64,000 bases of DNA from NCBI RefSeq assembly GCF_001665395.1, contig NZ_LZSG01000015.1, forward strand, positions 23,866 through 87,865, in the 5' to 3' direction. Position 1 is the first letter of the stretch. Each line of letters starts with the position of its first letter. Shown here in pieces: positions 18,421-27,031 of the stretch. Under the pieces are notes generated by a model. The model did not search any database. It saw only the letters and a list, made by a program, of their open reading frames with translations, and was not told where the DNA came from. The translations under genes were made by a program, and so were the position numbers. Source of the stretch: Mycobacterium sp. 1164966.3 (lineage in GTDB: Bacteria > Actinomycetota > Actinomycetes > Mycobacteriales > Mycobacteriaceae).

Positions 18421-19306
18421 CGTGCTGCCGGTCGTGACGGTGACCTACTCGCCGGGACCCCATCTGGAGCGGTTCCTGGCTTCGTTGTCGCTGGCCACCG
18501 AGCGTCCGGTGAGCGTAGTGATGGCCGACAACGGGTCCACCGATGGGACACCGCAGGCCGCGATCGAGCGCTACGACAACGTGCGGCTGTTCGAGACCGG
18601 GGGCAACCTCGGGTACGGAACCGCCGCGAATCGCGCCATCGCCAGGCTCGGCAGCGACCCCGGTGGCCCAGAGTGGGTGATCGTGGCCAACCCCGACGTG
18701 CAGTGGGGACCGGGCAGCATCGACGCCCTGCTGGACGCGGCCGCCCGCTGGCCGGGGGCAGGGGCGCTCGGACCGCTGATCCGCGACCCCGACGGGTCGG
18801 TGTACCCGTCCGCGCGCCACCTGCCGAGCTTGATCCGGGGCGGCATGCACGCGCTGCTCGGGCCGGTCTGGCCGGGCAATCCCTGGACGGCGGCCTACCG
18901 CCAGGAGCGGCTCGAGCCCAGCGAACGCGTGGTCGGCTGGCTGTCGGGATCGTGCCTGCTGGTGCGCCGCTCCGCCTTCACCGAGGTCGGCGGTTTCGAC
19001 GAGCGCTACTTCATGTACATGGAGGACGTCGACCTCGGCGACCGGCTCGGCAGAGCCGGCTGGCTGAGTGTGTACGTGCCGTCCGCGGAAGTGCTGCATC
19101 ACAAGGGCCACTCCACCGGCCGCGACCCGGCAAGCCACCTGACGGCACACCACAAGAGCACCTACATTTTCCTGGCCGATCGGCATCCTGGCTGGTGGCG
19201 GGCGCCTTTGCGGTGGGTGTTGCGGGGGTCTCTGGCGGTGCGCTCCCGGTTGATGGTGCGCAGTTCGCGTCGCAGGTTGCTCAAGCTCGGCGAAGGGCGG
19301 CACTGA
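18413..19306 (+). CDS. wbbL: dTDP-Rha:GlcNAc-PP-decaprenol alpha-3-L-rhamnosyltransferase WbbL
   Basis: Family 2 glycosyltransferase of 297 residues that adds rhamnose to decaprenyl-PP-GlcNAc, building the linker between arabinogalactan and peptidoglycan; essential in M. tuberculosis. Visible are the nucleotide-binding start PVVTVTYSPGPHLERFLAS, the DNGSTDGT motif, NPDVQWGPGS near the metal-binding site, and YFMYMEDVDLGDRLG with the acidic residues of the acceptor side. The GTG at 18413 is chosen because family members begin MTDVLPVVTV and because it overlaps the rmlD stop by 8 bases. An ATG at 18344 would lie inside rmlD. Confidence 0.93.
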   Translation: MTDVLPVVTVTYSPGPHLERFLASLSLATERPVSVVMADNGSTDGTPQAAIERYDNVRLFETGGNLGYGTAANRAIARLGSDPGGPEWVIVANPDVQWGPGSIDALLDAAARWPGAGALGPLIRDPDGSVYPSARHLPSLIRGGMHALLGPVWPGNPWTAAYRQERLEPSERVVGWLSGSCLLVRRSAFTEVGGFDERYFMYMEDVDLGDRLGRAGWLSVYVPSAEVLHHKGHSTGRDPASHLTAHHKSTYIFLADRHPGWWRAPLRWVLRGSLAVRSRLMVRSSRRRLLKLGEGRH

Positions 19307-19307
19307 G

Positions 19308-20396
19308 TTGACTATGTCGGTGGCGGCCGCCGAAGTCGACGCGGTGGTGCTGGTCGGCGGCAAGGGCACCCGGCTGCGACCGTTGACGCTGTCGGCGCCC
19401 AAGCCGATGCTGCCCACTGCTGGCATCCCTTTCCTCACCCATTTGTTGTCGCGGATCGCGGCGGCCGGCATCGAGCACGTGATCCTCAGCACGTCATATA
19501 AGGCCGCGGTGTTCGAGGCCGAGTTCGGCGACGGGTCGAAGCTGGGCCTGCAGATCGACTACGTGACCGAGGAGCAGCCGCTGGGCACCGGCGGCGGCAT
19601 CGCCAACGTCGCCGACAAGCTGCGGCACGACACCGTGATGGTGTTTAACGGAGACGTGCTCTCCGGCGCCGACTTGGGCGAGCTGCTGGAGTTCCACCGG
19701 ACCGAACAGGCCGACGTCACCCTGCACCTGGTGCGGGTGGGCGACCCGCGGGCGTTCGGCTGTGTGCCCACCGCGGACGGCCGCGTCACCGCATTTCTGG
19801 AGAAGACACAGGACCCGCCGACCGATCAGATCAACGCCGGCTGCTACGTCTTCAAGCGCCACATCATCGACCGGATACCGCGCGGGCGAGAGGTGTCGGT
19901 GGAGCGCGAGGTGTTCCCGATGCTGCTCTCCGACATACACATCACGATCTGCGGTTACGTCGACGCCAGCTACTGGCGCGACATGGGCACACCGGAAGAC
20001 TTCGTGCGCGGGTCGGCGGATCTGGTGCGCGGGATCGCGCCATCACCGGCCCTGAGCGGCCATCGCGGCGAGCAGTGGGTGCACGACGGCGCGGCGGTGG
20101 CTCCCGGTGCGGTGCTGATCGGCGGGACCGTGGTCGGGCGCGGCGCCGAGATCGGCCCCGGCGTCCGGCTGGACGGCGCGGTGATCTTCGACGGCGCAAA
20201 GGTCGAGGCGGGCAGCGTGATCGAGCGCTCGATCATCGGCTTCGGCGTCCGCATCGGTCCGCGGGCGCTGATCCGCGACGGCGTGATCGGCGACGGCGCC
20301 GACATCGGTGCCCGTTGTGAGCTGCTGCGCGGCGCCCGGGTGTGGCCCGGTGTCTCCATCCCCGACGGCGGCATCCGGTACTCGTCCGACGTCTGA
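19308..20396 (+). CDS. manB: Mannose-1-phosphate guanylyltransferase (GDP-mannose pyrophosphorylase)
   Basis: Homologue of Rv3264c, annotated ManB (also RmlA2) in M. tuberculosis, making GDP-mannose from GTP and mannose-1-phosphate for lipoglycans and mannosylation. The N-terminal nucleotidyltransferase domain carries VLVGGKGTRLRPLT, KPMLPTAG, FNGDVL and LEKTQDP. From about residue 250 a left-handed beta-helix of hexapeptide repeats follows (GAVLIGGTVVGRGAEIGPGV). Length of about 362 residues is normal. The frame opens at TTG 19308, one base after the wbbL stop; an ATG at 19314 is an equally likely start. It is the third gene of the rmlD-wbbL-manB operon. Confidence 0.93.
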   Translation: MTMSVAAAEVDAVVLVGGKGTRLRPLTLSAPKPMLPTAGIPFLTHLLSRIAAAGIEHVILSTSYKAAVFEAEFGDGSKLGLQIDYVTEEQPLGTGGGIANVADKLRHDTVMVFNGDVLSGADLGELLEFHRTEQADVTLHLVRVGDPRAFGCVPTADGRVTAFLEKTQDPPTDQINAGCYVFKRHIIDRIPRGREVSVEREVFPMLLSDIHITICGYVDASYWRDMGTPEDFVRGSADLVRGIAPSPALSGHRGEQWVHDGAAVAPGAVLIGGTVVGRGAEIGPGVRLDGAVIFDGAKVEAGSVIERSIIGFGVRIGPRALIRDGVIGDGADIGARCELLRGARVWPGVSIPDGGIRYSSDV

Positions 20397-20492
20397 GCCT
20401 CCGCGGCCGAGATCGACGCTGGGGGTGAGGCTTGATCCGCGTTGTCGCCGAACACCGGCCAGACGATGTGGTCAGACGGGTGAATCAAGCGC

Positions 20493-21095
20493 TCATGCGT
20501 CGCGGTTATCGTCCAGGTTGACGTTAGCGTGATCCCCACTCGCACTTTTCCGCGCTGACGTCGATCTCGTCGCCCGCTGCACGAGATACCGCAGCGCGTG
20601 ATCCGTGCCGGGCGGTAGGGCATCGGCCGGCCACCACCGCAGGTCGTCGGACTCGTCACTGAGCGCGATCTGCGCATCGGCCGGCGCCTGGGCGACGAAC
20701 TGCAAGTCCAGATGGCGGGTCGGTACGCCGAGCGAGCACGTGACCGGGTGGACATGAATGGCGACGAGCCCGGGCGCGATGCGCAGATTAGCCACCCCGG
20801 ATTCCTCGGCGGCCTCGCGCAGTGCCGCGGCGACGATGTCGTCGTCGTCCTCCTCGCAATGCCCGCCCAGCTGCACCCAGCGACCCAGGCGCGGATGCAG
20901 GGTCAGCAACACCTGAGCGCCGGTGTCGTCCAGGACCAGCGCCGAAGCAGTGATGTGGCCCGGCACGCATTCGCGAAGGCAGGCGTCGTCGCGGGCCAGC
21001 ACGAACGCCAGCACGGCCTGCCGCAACGAGTCCTGCGCCGGGTCGGGCGCCTGCCAATCCCGCAGAACTGCGATCGTGGACTCCCGAACGCTCAC
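20493..21095 (-). CDS. Nudix hydrolase
   Basis: A 200-residue Nudix-fold hydrolase. The Nudix box is recognisable at GGHCEEDDDDIVAAALRE followed by AAEESGV, with the canonical RExxEExG core and an acidic run in place of the usual first Glu. Flanking TASALVLDD and WVQLGGHCE are typical strands. Substrate is probably a nucleoside diphosphate derivative, which cannot be specified. The GTG at 21095 is preferred because it overlaps the mamA stop by GTGA; an ATG at 21149 would overlap mamA by 58 bases. Translational coupling to a DNA methyltransferase is unusual; I do not recall this gene at the equivalent H37Rv position. Confidence 0.87.
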   Translation of the reverse strand: MSVRESTIAVLRDWQAPDPAQDSLRQAVLAFVLARDDACLRECVPGHITASALVLDDTGAQVLLTLHPRLGRWVQLGGHCEEDDDDIVAAALREAAEESGVANLRIAPGLVAIHVHPVTCSLGVPTRHLDLQFVAQAPADAQIALSDESDDLRWWPADALPPGTDHALRYLVQRATRSTSARKSASGDHANVNLDDNRDA

Positions 21096-22663
21096 CGCGA
21101 TCCCCGCCTGGTCCGGCGATCCCGCAGCGCCTCCCATGCCGACCGGCACTGGGCCACGACGTCACGCGACAAGCCCAGCCCCTCGACGAGCACCCGGGCG
21201 TCCACCAGGTCGAGCGCCTTCTCGGTTTCACCGGCCTTCAGCAGCAGATCCACGTCCTGGGCCAGTTCGGCACTGGCATAGGCCGGCGGGGGAATGGGCA
21301 GCTGCTCGGCCTCGGCGGGTTCCAGTTCCAAGATGCCGCCGCCGTAGCTGCGGCCCATGATCTCGGCGAAGGCGAACGTCGCGCTGTTGTGGAAAACGGT
21401 GGCAAGTGCGGCCGGATGGACTTCCCGGCTGATCCTGACCCGGTGGACGGTGTCAGTGCAGGTTGCCGCGGTGGCGTTGACGGTCAGGCGGGGCGCCAAG
21501 TGGATCTGGCGCAGCAGGAACAGGTCCGGAATCCACAACGACGGCGTGCTCCACCAGGGCTTGCGGATCGAGCATTTGTAGCCGCGGTGCACACCGGCGG
21601 CCTCGCCTGCGCGGATGTGCGCGACGAGTGCCGGGTCGGTCGGATGGTGCGGCGCGTCGAGCAGCCAGGTCCGATGATTGACGGCGACATCGCCGGTGCG
21701 GCAGTCCGCGTCGTAGACGAGGCCGTTCAGTTGGGCGCTGCGCGAGACGAGCGGTACGCAATGTGCGGTCAGGCCGAGCGTGCGGGCCTGCGCATCGGTG
21801 AACGTGAAGAAGCTGTTGCGGCCCGTCACAATGCCGACGTCCACCTCGGCCGTGTCGCCCAGCCGCGTCATGGCGCCGGACGCCTTGAGTGTCCGCAATA
21901 CCTCGATCTGGGCGGGGCGCAGGAAATACTTGGTCCACTTCTCCTTCTCGTGCAGCAGGGCCGGAGCCCGGGCGACGTTCAGGTCCGCGTGCGGGAGGGC
22001 ATCGGCATCGTCGAGGCCGACCGTGCGGATCTGCGCGGGTCCGGGCCCGCCGACACCGCAGAACAGCACCACTTCCTGCAGGATGCCGTCGAACACCAGC
22101 CGTTGAAAGGTAAGCAGCGTGATCTCGGCGAAGCGACTGACCAGAAAGTCGCGCAACTGTGCGGCATAGCCGACCTGGAGCAACTCCGCGGGCAGCACCA
22201 GGCCCACCCGGCCGCCGTCGCGCACCAGCATCGTGCTCGCGACGACGAACGGGACCCAGGCGTTGGTCAGCCTCGTCGGCTTGAGCCCGACGCTGCGCAT
22301 CAGCTCCAGGGCCGGCTCGCGATGCTCCGACGGCCAGTTGCCGAACCGGATGTAGGGCGGATTGCCCGCGACCCCGTCCCAGCTGCCGGCGCCGGCGTCG
22401 CGCAACCAGGCGAAGAGGTTCGCGACGTCGACCGGAGCAAAGGACCGCGCCTTCGCGGCCTCACCCGAGACCAGTTCCACGCCGCGGACTTCGCCGCTCA
22501 AAGCGGCCAGCTCACGAAGGACTGCCCCGTCGCCGCAGGACGGCTCTAGGATTCGCGGACCGGCCTGTCGTACCCAGTGGGCCAGGAACCGGGCGACCGG
22601 CGCGGGGGTGTAGTAGCCGCCGCGGATCTTGTCAGCGGACGCCGCCGCCTTGCCCGCGAACAT
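21092..22663 (-). CDS. mamA: N6-adenine DNA methyltransferase MamA
   Basis: Homologue of Rv3263, the orphan adenine methyltransferase MamA known in M. tuberculosis to methylate within CTGGAG and to influence promoters. The 523 residues show the SAM-binding motif ILEPSCGDGAVL (about 38-49), GVELVSGEAA, and the catalytic NPPY at 101-104, an order of gamma-class Type IIG-like enzymes. The C-terminal ~300 residues presumably recognise DNA. No restriction endonuclease domain is evident. The gene is followed with a 4-base overlap by a Nudix hydrolase and preceded by fbiB 16 bases away. Confidence 0.92.
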   Translation of the reverse strand: MFAGKAAASADKIRGGYYTPAPVARFLAHWVRQAGPRILEPSCGDGAVLRELAALSGEVRGVELVSGEAAKARSFAPVDVANLFAWLRDAGAGSWDGVAGNPPYIRFGNWPSEHREPALELMRSVGLKPTRLTNAWVPFVVASTMLVRDGGRVGLVLPAELLQVGYAAQLRDFLVSRFAEITLLTFQRLVFDGILQEVVLFCGVGGPGPAQIRTVGLDDADALPHADLNVARAPALLHEKEKWTKYFLRPAQIEVLRTLKASGAMTRLGDTAEVDVGIVTGRNSFFTFTDAQARTLGLTAHCVPLVSRSAQLNGLVYDADCRTGDVAVNHRTWLLDAPHHPTDPALVAHIRAGEAAGVHRGYKCSIRKPWWSTPSLWIPDLFLLRQIHLAPRLTVNATAATCTDTVHRVRISREVHPAALATVFHNSATFAFAEIMGRSYGGGILELEPAEAEQLPIPPPAYASAELAQDVDLLLKAGETEKALDLVDARVLVEGLGLSRDVVAQCRSAWEALRDRRTRRGSR

Positions 22664-22679
22664 GGGGTCAAGTATCGCC

Positions 22680-24029
22680 TTACTTGTAGATCAGCAGGTC
22701 TGCTAGGGGCGCCGGGTCGCGCAATCCGGCGGGCTCTTCGGGGTAACCGATCGCGACGGCACCCAGCGGCTCCCAGTCGCCCGGCAGCTGAAGCTCGGCA
22801 CGAACCAGGTCGGCGGCGAAGATCGTCGAGCCAATCCAGCAGCTGCCCACTTCACGCACCGCCAGCGCCACCAGCAGTGCTTGCACGGCCGCTCCGACCG
22901 CGACGGTGAACATGGTGTGCTCGGCGTCGGTGCGGGCGGCATCGGGGTAGGCGTGTGCGCCCTCGGGCACCAGGAACGGGATGACCACCTCGGGCGCGTC
23001 GTAGAGGATCTGGCCGCGCGCGACCCGTCGTTCCACCGAGTCGGCGGGCCGCCCGTCGCCGGCGAGGTCGGAACGCCACTTGTCTTTCATGCGGTCCAGC
23101 AGCCGAGTCCGGGTGGACGGGGTGCGCAGCCAGACAAACCGCACCGGCCGGGTGTGGTGCGGCGCTGGAGCGGTCAGGGCCTCCGCGACAGCGGCCTCGA
23201 TCAGCTCCTGGGGCACCGGCTGGTCGCTGAACCGGCGCACCGACCGGCGCAGCAGCTGCGCCTGCTGCCGGCCCATCTCGAGAGCCTCGGCGGTGCCGAG
23301 CCAGAACAGGTCTTCGGGGCCGGGCCGCAGCAACTGCCGGGCCGTCGAGCCGTCGTCGGTCACCACATGGCCGGGCAGTCCGCGTACCACGGCCACCGGC
23401 AGCGCGGTCAACTTGCCCTTGACCAGATCGGCCGCCGCGGCGACCTCGTCGACGACCGCGATCTCGGTGACCACCAATTCGTTGCCGTGCCGGTCGACCG
23501 AACCCGAATAGTTGTGCAGCACAGCCAGACCGGCCGAGCCGACGGCGGCGTCGGTCTGGCCGTTGCGCCAGGCGCGGCCCATCGTGTCGGTGATGACCAC
23601 GCCGACGGTGACGCCGAGGCGCTCGCGCAGCTCGGCGCGCAACCCGGCGGCACTGGCGTCCGGGTTGACGGGCAGCAGCGCGAGTTCGTCGCGCCCGACG
23701 TTGGATCCGTCCACTCCGGCGGCGGCCTGAACCAGCCCGAGCCGGTTCTCGGTGATCAGGGTCCGGCCCTTGCGCGCCAGCACGCGCACCGCCTCGTCGT
23801 CGACCAGCTTGCGGCGCAATTCGTCTCGGCTATCCGGATCCTCGGGCGCCGGCACCAGCCGGCCCTCGCACTTGGACACCACCTTGCTGGTGACTACGAC
23901 GACGTCGCCGTCGCGCAGCCAGGGCGCCGCCGCCGCGATGGCGGCCGACAGGTCGTCGCCGGGACGGAATTCGGGAAGCCCGGTGACGGGCAGGATCTCG
24001 ACGGTGGAACCGGTGCCGTGTTCGGTCAC
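22680..24029 (-). CDS. fbiB: Coenzyme F420:L-glutamate ligase / dehydro-F420 reductase FbiB
   Basis: Bifunctional F420 enzyme of 449 residues. The N-terminal half (about 1-245) is the GTP-dependent gamma-glutamyl ligase with [27 protein letters not shown] and [13 protein letters not shown]. The C-terminal half is an FMN nitroreductase-like domain with [13 protein letters not shown] and [10 protein letters not shown], which reduces the dehydro intermediate. The GTG at 24029 overlaps the fbiA stop (GTGA) and gives the length expected from M. tuberculosis FbiB. F420 serves LLM-type and FDOR enzymes; an LLM-family gene lies in the island at 48-49 kb. Confidence 0.94.
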   Translation of the reverse strand: MTEHGTGSTVEILPVTGLPEFRPGDDLSAAIAAAAPWLRDGDVVVVTSKVVSKCEGRLVPAPEDPDSRDELRRKLVDDEAVRVLARKGRTLITENRLGLVQAAAGVDGSNVGRDELALLPVNPDASAAGLRAELRERLGVTVGVVITDTMGRAWRNGQTDAAVGSAGLAVLHNYSGSVDRHGNELVVTEIAVVDEVAAAADLVKGKLTALPVAVVRGLPGHVVTDDGSTARQLLRPGPEDLFWLGTAEALEMGRQQAQLLRRSVRRFSDQPVPQELIEAAVAEALTAPAPHHTRPVRFVWLRTPSTRTRLLDRMKDKWRSDLAGDGRPADSVERRVARGQILYDAPEVVIPFLVPEGAHAYPDAARTDAEHTMFTVAVGAAVQALLVALAVREVGSCWIGSTIFAADLVRAELQLPGDWEPLGAVAIGYPEEPAGLRDPAPLADLLIYK

Positions 24030-25024
24030 GCCACGCCCGCGAGTTCCAGCCCGGCGCTTACCATTTGCGCGGTTGCTTTCGGGTCGGTCATCAGCAGCGG
24101 TACCGAGCCCACCGCGACCCCCTCGATTTCGGTGCCGGAGTCGGCTGGGCCGTCGTGCACCAGCCAGCCGTCCAATATCCCGGTGCTGGCGCGCGCACCG
24201 TAGTGCCGCCCGACCGCCTGGGCGGTCGACTCCACCCCGATCACTTTCAGGCATGCATCGGCCATGCCGCGCAACGGCTTTCCTCCGATGATCGGCGAGT
24301 AGCCGACAACAGGCGCGGTGGTCGCCCGCAGCGCTCCGCGGATACCGGGGACGACCAGGATGGCGCCGATGCTGACCACCGGGTTCGACGGCGCCAGCAA
24401 CACGATGTCGGCATCCTCGATGGCCGCGGTGGCTTCGGTTGCGGCGCTTGCCTTTTCGGCGCCGATGAAAGCGAAGCTGTGGGTGGGGACTTGGGCGCGG
24501 TAACGCACCCACCATTCCTGGAAGTGGATCGCCCGCCGGTTGCCGTCGGCCGGATCGGTAATCACTACATGTGTCTCGCACCGGTCGTCGCTGGCGGGTA
24601 GCAGCCGTGCGTCGGGCTGCCAGCGGTCGCACAGCGCCGCGGTGATCTGGGACAGCGGATAGCCGGCGTTCAGCATCTGGGTGCGTACTAGGTGGGTGGC
24701 CAAGTCGCGGTCACCGAGTTCGAACCAATCGGGCTGCACACCGTAGCGCACCAGTTCCTGTTTAGCGTGCCAAGTTTCGTCACGGTGACCCCAGCCGCGC
24801 TGCGGGTCGACACCGCCGCCGAGGGTGTACATGCAGGTGTCCAGGTCCGGGCAGATGCGCAGCCCGTGGATCCAGGCGTCGTCGCCGATGTTGACGACGG
24901 CGGTCAGCTCGTGCCCGGTGTCCGGTTCCCCGGTTGAGGCGAACTGACCCAGACCGAGCAGCTGCTGCGCGCCAAGCAGGAAGCGGGCGCCGCCAACCCC
25001 ACCGACCAGAACGGTGACCTTCAC
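24026..25024 (-). CDS. fbiA: F420 biosynthesis 2-phospholactate/enolpyruvyl transferase FbiA
   Basis: CofD-family enzyme of 332 residues that transfers the phospho-lactyl or enolpyruvyl moiety to the deazaflavin FO, giving (dehydro-)F420-0. The start [17 protein letters not shown] contains the glycine-rich binding loop. [19 protein letters not shown] is diagnostic, as is [19 protein letters not shown]. The GTG at 25024 is chosen because it begins this conserved N-terminus; an upstream in-frame start at 25162 would add 46 non-conserved residues. No clear ribosome site precedes the GTG. Downstream fbiB overlaps by 4 bases. Confidence 0.93.
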   Translation of the reverse strand: MKVTVLVGGVGGARFLLGAQQLLGLGQFASTGEPDTGHELTAVVNIGDDAWIHGLRICPDLDTCMYTLGGGVDPQRGWGHRDETWHAKQELVRYGVQPDWFELGDRDLATHLVRTQMLNAGYPLSQITAALCDRWQPDARLLPASDDRCETHVVITDPADGNRRAIHFQEWWVRYRAQVPTHSFAFIGAEKASAATEATAAIEDADIVLLAPSNPVVSIGAILVVPGIRGALRATTAPVVGYSPIIGGKPLRGMADACLKVIGVESTAQAVGRHYGARASTGILDGWLVHDGPADSGTEIEGVAVGSVPLLMTDPKATAQMVSAGLELAGVA

Positions 25025-25421
25025 GTCGTTTGACAGTACTGCCCGGCGAAAATGCCATCCGGGTCGGCCGAATTCGGCCATCGTGATGCGAACTCTGTAA
25101 CGGGCTGATATTAGTGGTAATGCAGTGACTGTAGAGACGATTGTGACTGCGGCTGAAGGCAATTGTGAGCAGTCGCACTAGACACGCCGAAGGCCAACCG
25201 TGACAGAAACGCAGAAATTTGATCACGAGATGGTATGGAAATGCGCCAAAATGCTTGACCGGACAGGCCAACCCGTGTCTAATCACATCAGTGTCATTTC
25301 CCGGTTGGCCGGCCGGTTCCGGTGTCGCAGACCGAGATTCGATCACTTGTTCGAATTGTCTGTACATCACAACAGCGCCAAATATTCACTCTCCCAAAGC
25401 ATCTGAGGAGGCGGAGGAAGC
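25025..25421. promoter_or_regulatory. fbiA-whiB2 divergent intergenic region with whiB2 promoter
   Basis: This 397-base gap separates divergent fbiA and whiB2. A sigma-A-like promoter, TTGACC at 25255-25260 and TCTAAT at 25278-25283 with 17-base spacing, points towards whiB2 and predicts a leader of about 130 bases. An inverted GACTGC/GCAGTC pair occurs near 25147-25186. No gene is supported within the gap. WhiB2 genes in other mycobacteria also have long leaders. Confidence 0.6.
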
Positions 25422-25784
25422 ATGTCCTACGAGCACCTTCGGGGCGTACTGGCAAGCACACCGCACACCACTGTGGGCACGCCGCCGGCGGCAATTACTC
25501 GACCGCATTTGACTGTGGTTCCCGAAGCGCCCGTCGCTTTCGAACCCGAACCCCTGCCGACAACTCCGGATCAATGGCAGGACCGCGCATTATGCGCGCA
25601 AACGGATCCGGAAGCCTTCTTCCCTGAAAAGGGCGGATCTACCCGCGAGGCCAAGAAAATCTGCCTGGGTTGCGAGGTTCGCCATGAATGCCTCGAGTAT
25701 GCCCTGGCGCATGACGAGCGCTTCGGCATTTGGGGCGGTCTGTCCGAGCGTGAGCGCCGGCGCCTCAAGCGCGGCATCGGCTGA
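25422..25784 (+). CDS. whiB2: Iron-sulfur transcription factor WhiB2
   Basis: WhiB-family regulator of 120 residues, counterpart of Streptomyces WhiB, required for septation in mycobacteria. Four Cys ligands for a [4Fe-4S] cluster are at 58, 81, 84 and 90 (LCAQ, ICLGC, HEC). The GIWGG turn is at 102-106 and a basic tail (RERRRLKRG) ends the protein. The N-terminal ~50 residues are Pro/Thr-rich and variable. The ATG at 25422 follows GGAGGCGGAGG. WhiB proteins act by binding sigma-A region 4. Confidence 0.95.
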   Translation: MSYEHLRGVLASTPHTTVGTPPAAITRPHLTVVPEAPVAFEPEPLPTTPDQWQDRALCAQTDPEAFFPEKGGSTREAKKICLGCEVRHECLEYALAHDERFGIWGGLSERERRRLKRGIG

Positions 25785-25797
25785 GCCCAAGCTCCCG

Positions 25798-26220
25798 TCA
25801 ATCGTCGTCGATCGTCGGGTCGATGACCGAGGGCTCAACGTCCAGATAGATGGCGACCTGAGCCACCAGGATTTCATGTAGCAATTCGGCGAGTTCGATG
25901 GTGTCCTTCGCCCGTCGCTCGATCGGCTTGCGGAACAGGACAATTCGCGCCCGGGTGGCATTGCCGCGAACGTCGACGCCGGCGGGGATCAGCCGCGCGA
26001 GCGCGATCGGCCCATCGGCGATGACCTCGGGTGGCCACTGCACGCTCTCGGGATCCTTCGCGGCGATGCGCGGAATCTCGTCGACCGCGACGTCGAGCTC
26101 GGCCACCCGTTCGCGCCAGCGTTGCTCGATGGGTTCATAGGCTTCCAGCACCGCCATGTCGAACCGCTCGGCCCGGGTGCGCCAGCCCGGCACGGTCGGC
26201 GGTAGCAGCGGCCCGCGCAT
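25798..26220 (-). CDS. Degenerate minimal zincin-like protein (Rv3259 homologue)
   Basis: About 140 residues, in the actinobacterial family often labelled metallopeptidase (zincin_1/DUF1025). The usual HExxH zinc motif is not intact: the corresponding stretch reads LLHEILVAQVAIYLDVEP, keeping His-Glu but lacking the second His, so catalytic activity is doubtful. The preceding DTIELAELLHE is conserved in mycobacterial homologues as I recall them. Start uncertain: ATG at 26220 gives the length I remember for Rv3259, while GTG at 26292 would add a basic Arg-rich leader. Divergent from the DUF3499 gene. Confidence 0.82.
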   Translation of the reverse strand: MRGPLLPPTVPGWRTRAERFDMAVLEAYEPIEQRWRERVAELDVAVDEIPRIAAKDPESVQWPPEVIADGPIALARLIPAGVDVRGNATRARIVLFRKPIERRAKDTIELAELLHEILVAQVAIYLDVEPSVIDPTIDDD

Positions 26221-26380
26221 ATCGCGGCCCCGCCGGGAAGTCCGGTGCGCCGCCGAGCGGCCGCCCCGCGGGTAGCTGCGCGAATCGCCCACGCGCCGAT
26301 GGTAACGGTTGCACATCCCGCCCCGACCGGTTGCGCGTGTCCGGCGCTGCACGGCGTTTCCGCACGATAGCCTTTCGGTC

Positions 26381-26824
26381 GTGAACGTACCCCGTCGCTG
26401 TTGCCGGCCCGGGTGTCCGCACTATGCCGTGGCGACGTTGACGTTCGTTTACTCGGACTCGACGGCGGTAGTAGGTCCGCTTGCGACCGTGCGGGAGCCG
26501 CATTCGTGGGATTTGTGCGTCGGCCATGCCGGACGCATCACCGCACCGCGCGGGTGGGAGTTGGTTCGGCACGCCGGGCCTCTACCCACCCATCCCGACG
26601 AGGACGACTTGGTGGCCCTGGCGGATGCCGTCCGCGAAGGCGGTCCGAGCGCGGCCGCGTCTGGCTTCGGCGGGGCCCGTGCGCCGGTGAACGGCTTCCC
26701 CGATCCTTTGCAGCATGCGGGTGCCCAGGCGACGGTGCCCAGCGGTGGTGTGTTGGCACCACCCGAGCATCGCTCGGGGCGCCGCCGTGGACATCTACGG
26801 GTGTTGCCCGACCCCGCCGACTGA
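26381..26824 (+). CDS. DUF3499 family protein (Rv3258c homologue)
   Basis: A 147-residue protein conserved in actinobacteria. The N-terminus RRCCRPGCPHYAVATLTFVY carries clustered Cys/His residues, with a further Cys-x2-His in LCVGH, suggesting a small zinc ribbon; function unknown. The C-terminal half is Gly/Pro-rich and probably disordered. The GTG at 26381 begins the conserved segment; an in-frame ATG at 26309 is less likely. It precedes the pmmA operon with 207 intervening bases containing a tandem repeat. Confidence 0.85.
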   Translation: MNVPRRCCRPGCPHYAVATLTFVYSDSTAVVGPLATVREPHSWDLCVGHAGRITAPRGWELVRHAGPLPTHPDEDDLVALADAVREGGPSAAASGFGGARAPVNGFPDPLQHAGAQATVPSGGVLAPPEHRSGRRRGHLRVLPDPAD

Positions 26825-26843
26825 CGCCGCACGTTGCGAGACG

Positions 26844-26945
26844 CCTCATGGTGGCGCGTCGCCCGGCTGCGCCGCGCTCGCGATCGCCACGGGGCCTCAT
26901 GGTGGCGACCCGCGTCGCCCGGCTGCGCCGCGCTCGCGATCGCCA
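26844..26945. repeat. Tandem copies of a dispersed palindromic repeat
   Basis: Two copies (26844-26889 and 26895-26945) of a unit beginning CCTCATGGTGGCG and ending GCGCTCGCGATCGCCA; the second has a 5-base insertion. GGCGA and TCGCC arms could form a stem. A related tandem pair is found before secA1 at 60226-60329, sharing GCGACCCGC and GCGATCGCC. Confidence 0.7.
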
Positions 26946-27031
26946 AGGGGCTACTCCGGCCCGTACTGAGCCCGGGCCGTTAGGCTGGCGGCCAAGAGGC
27001 GCAATCAGTCCAAGTTCTCAGGAGCCACCGC

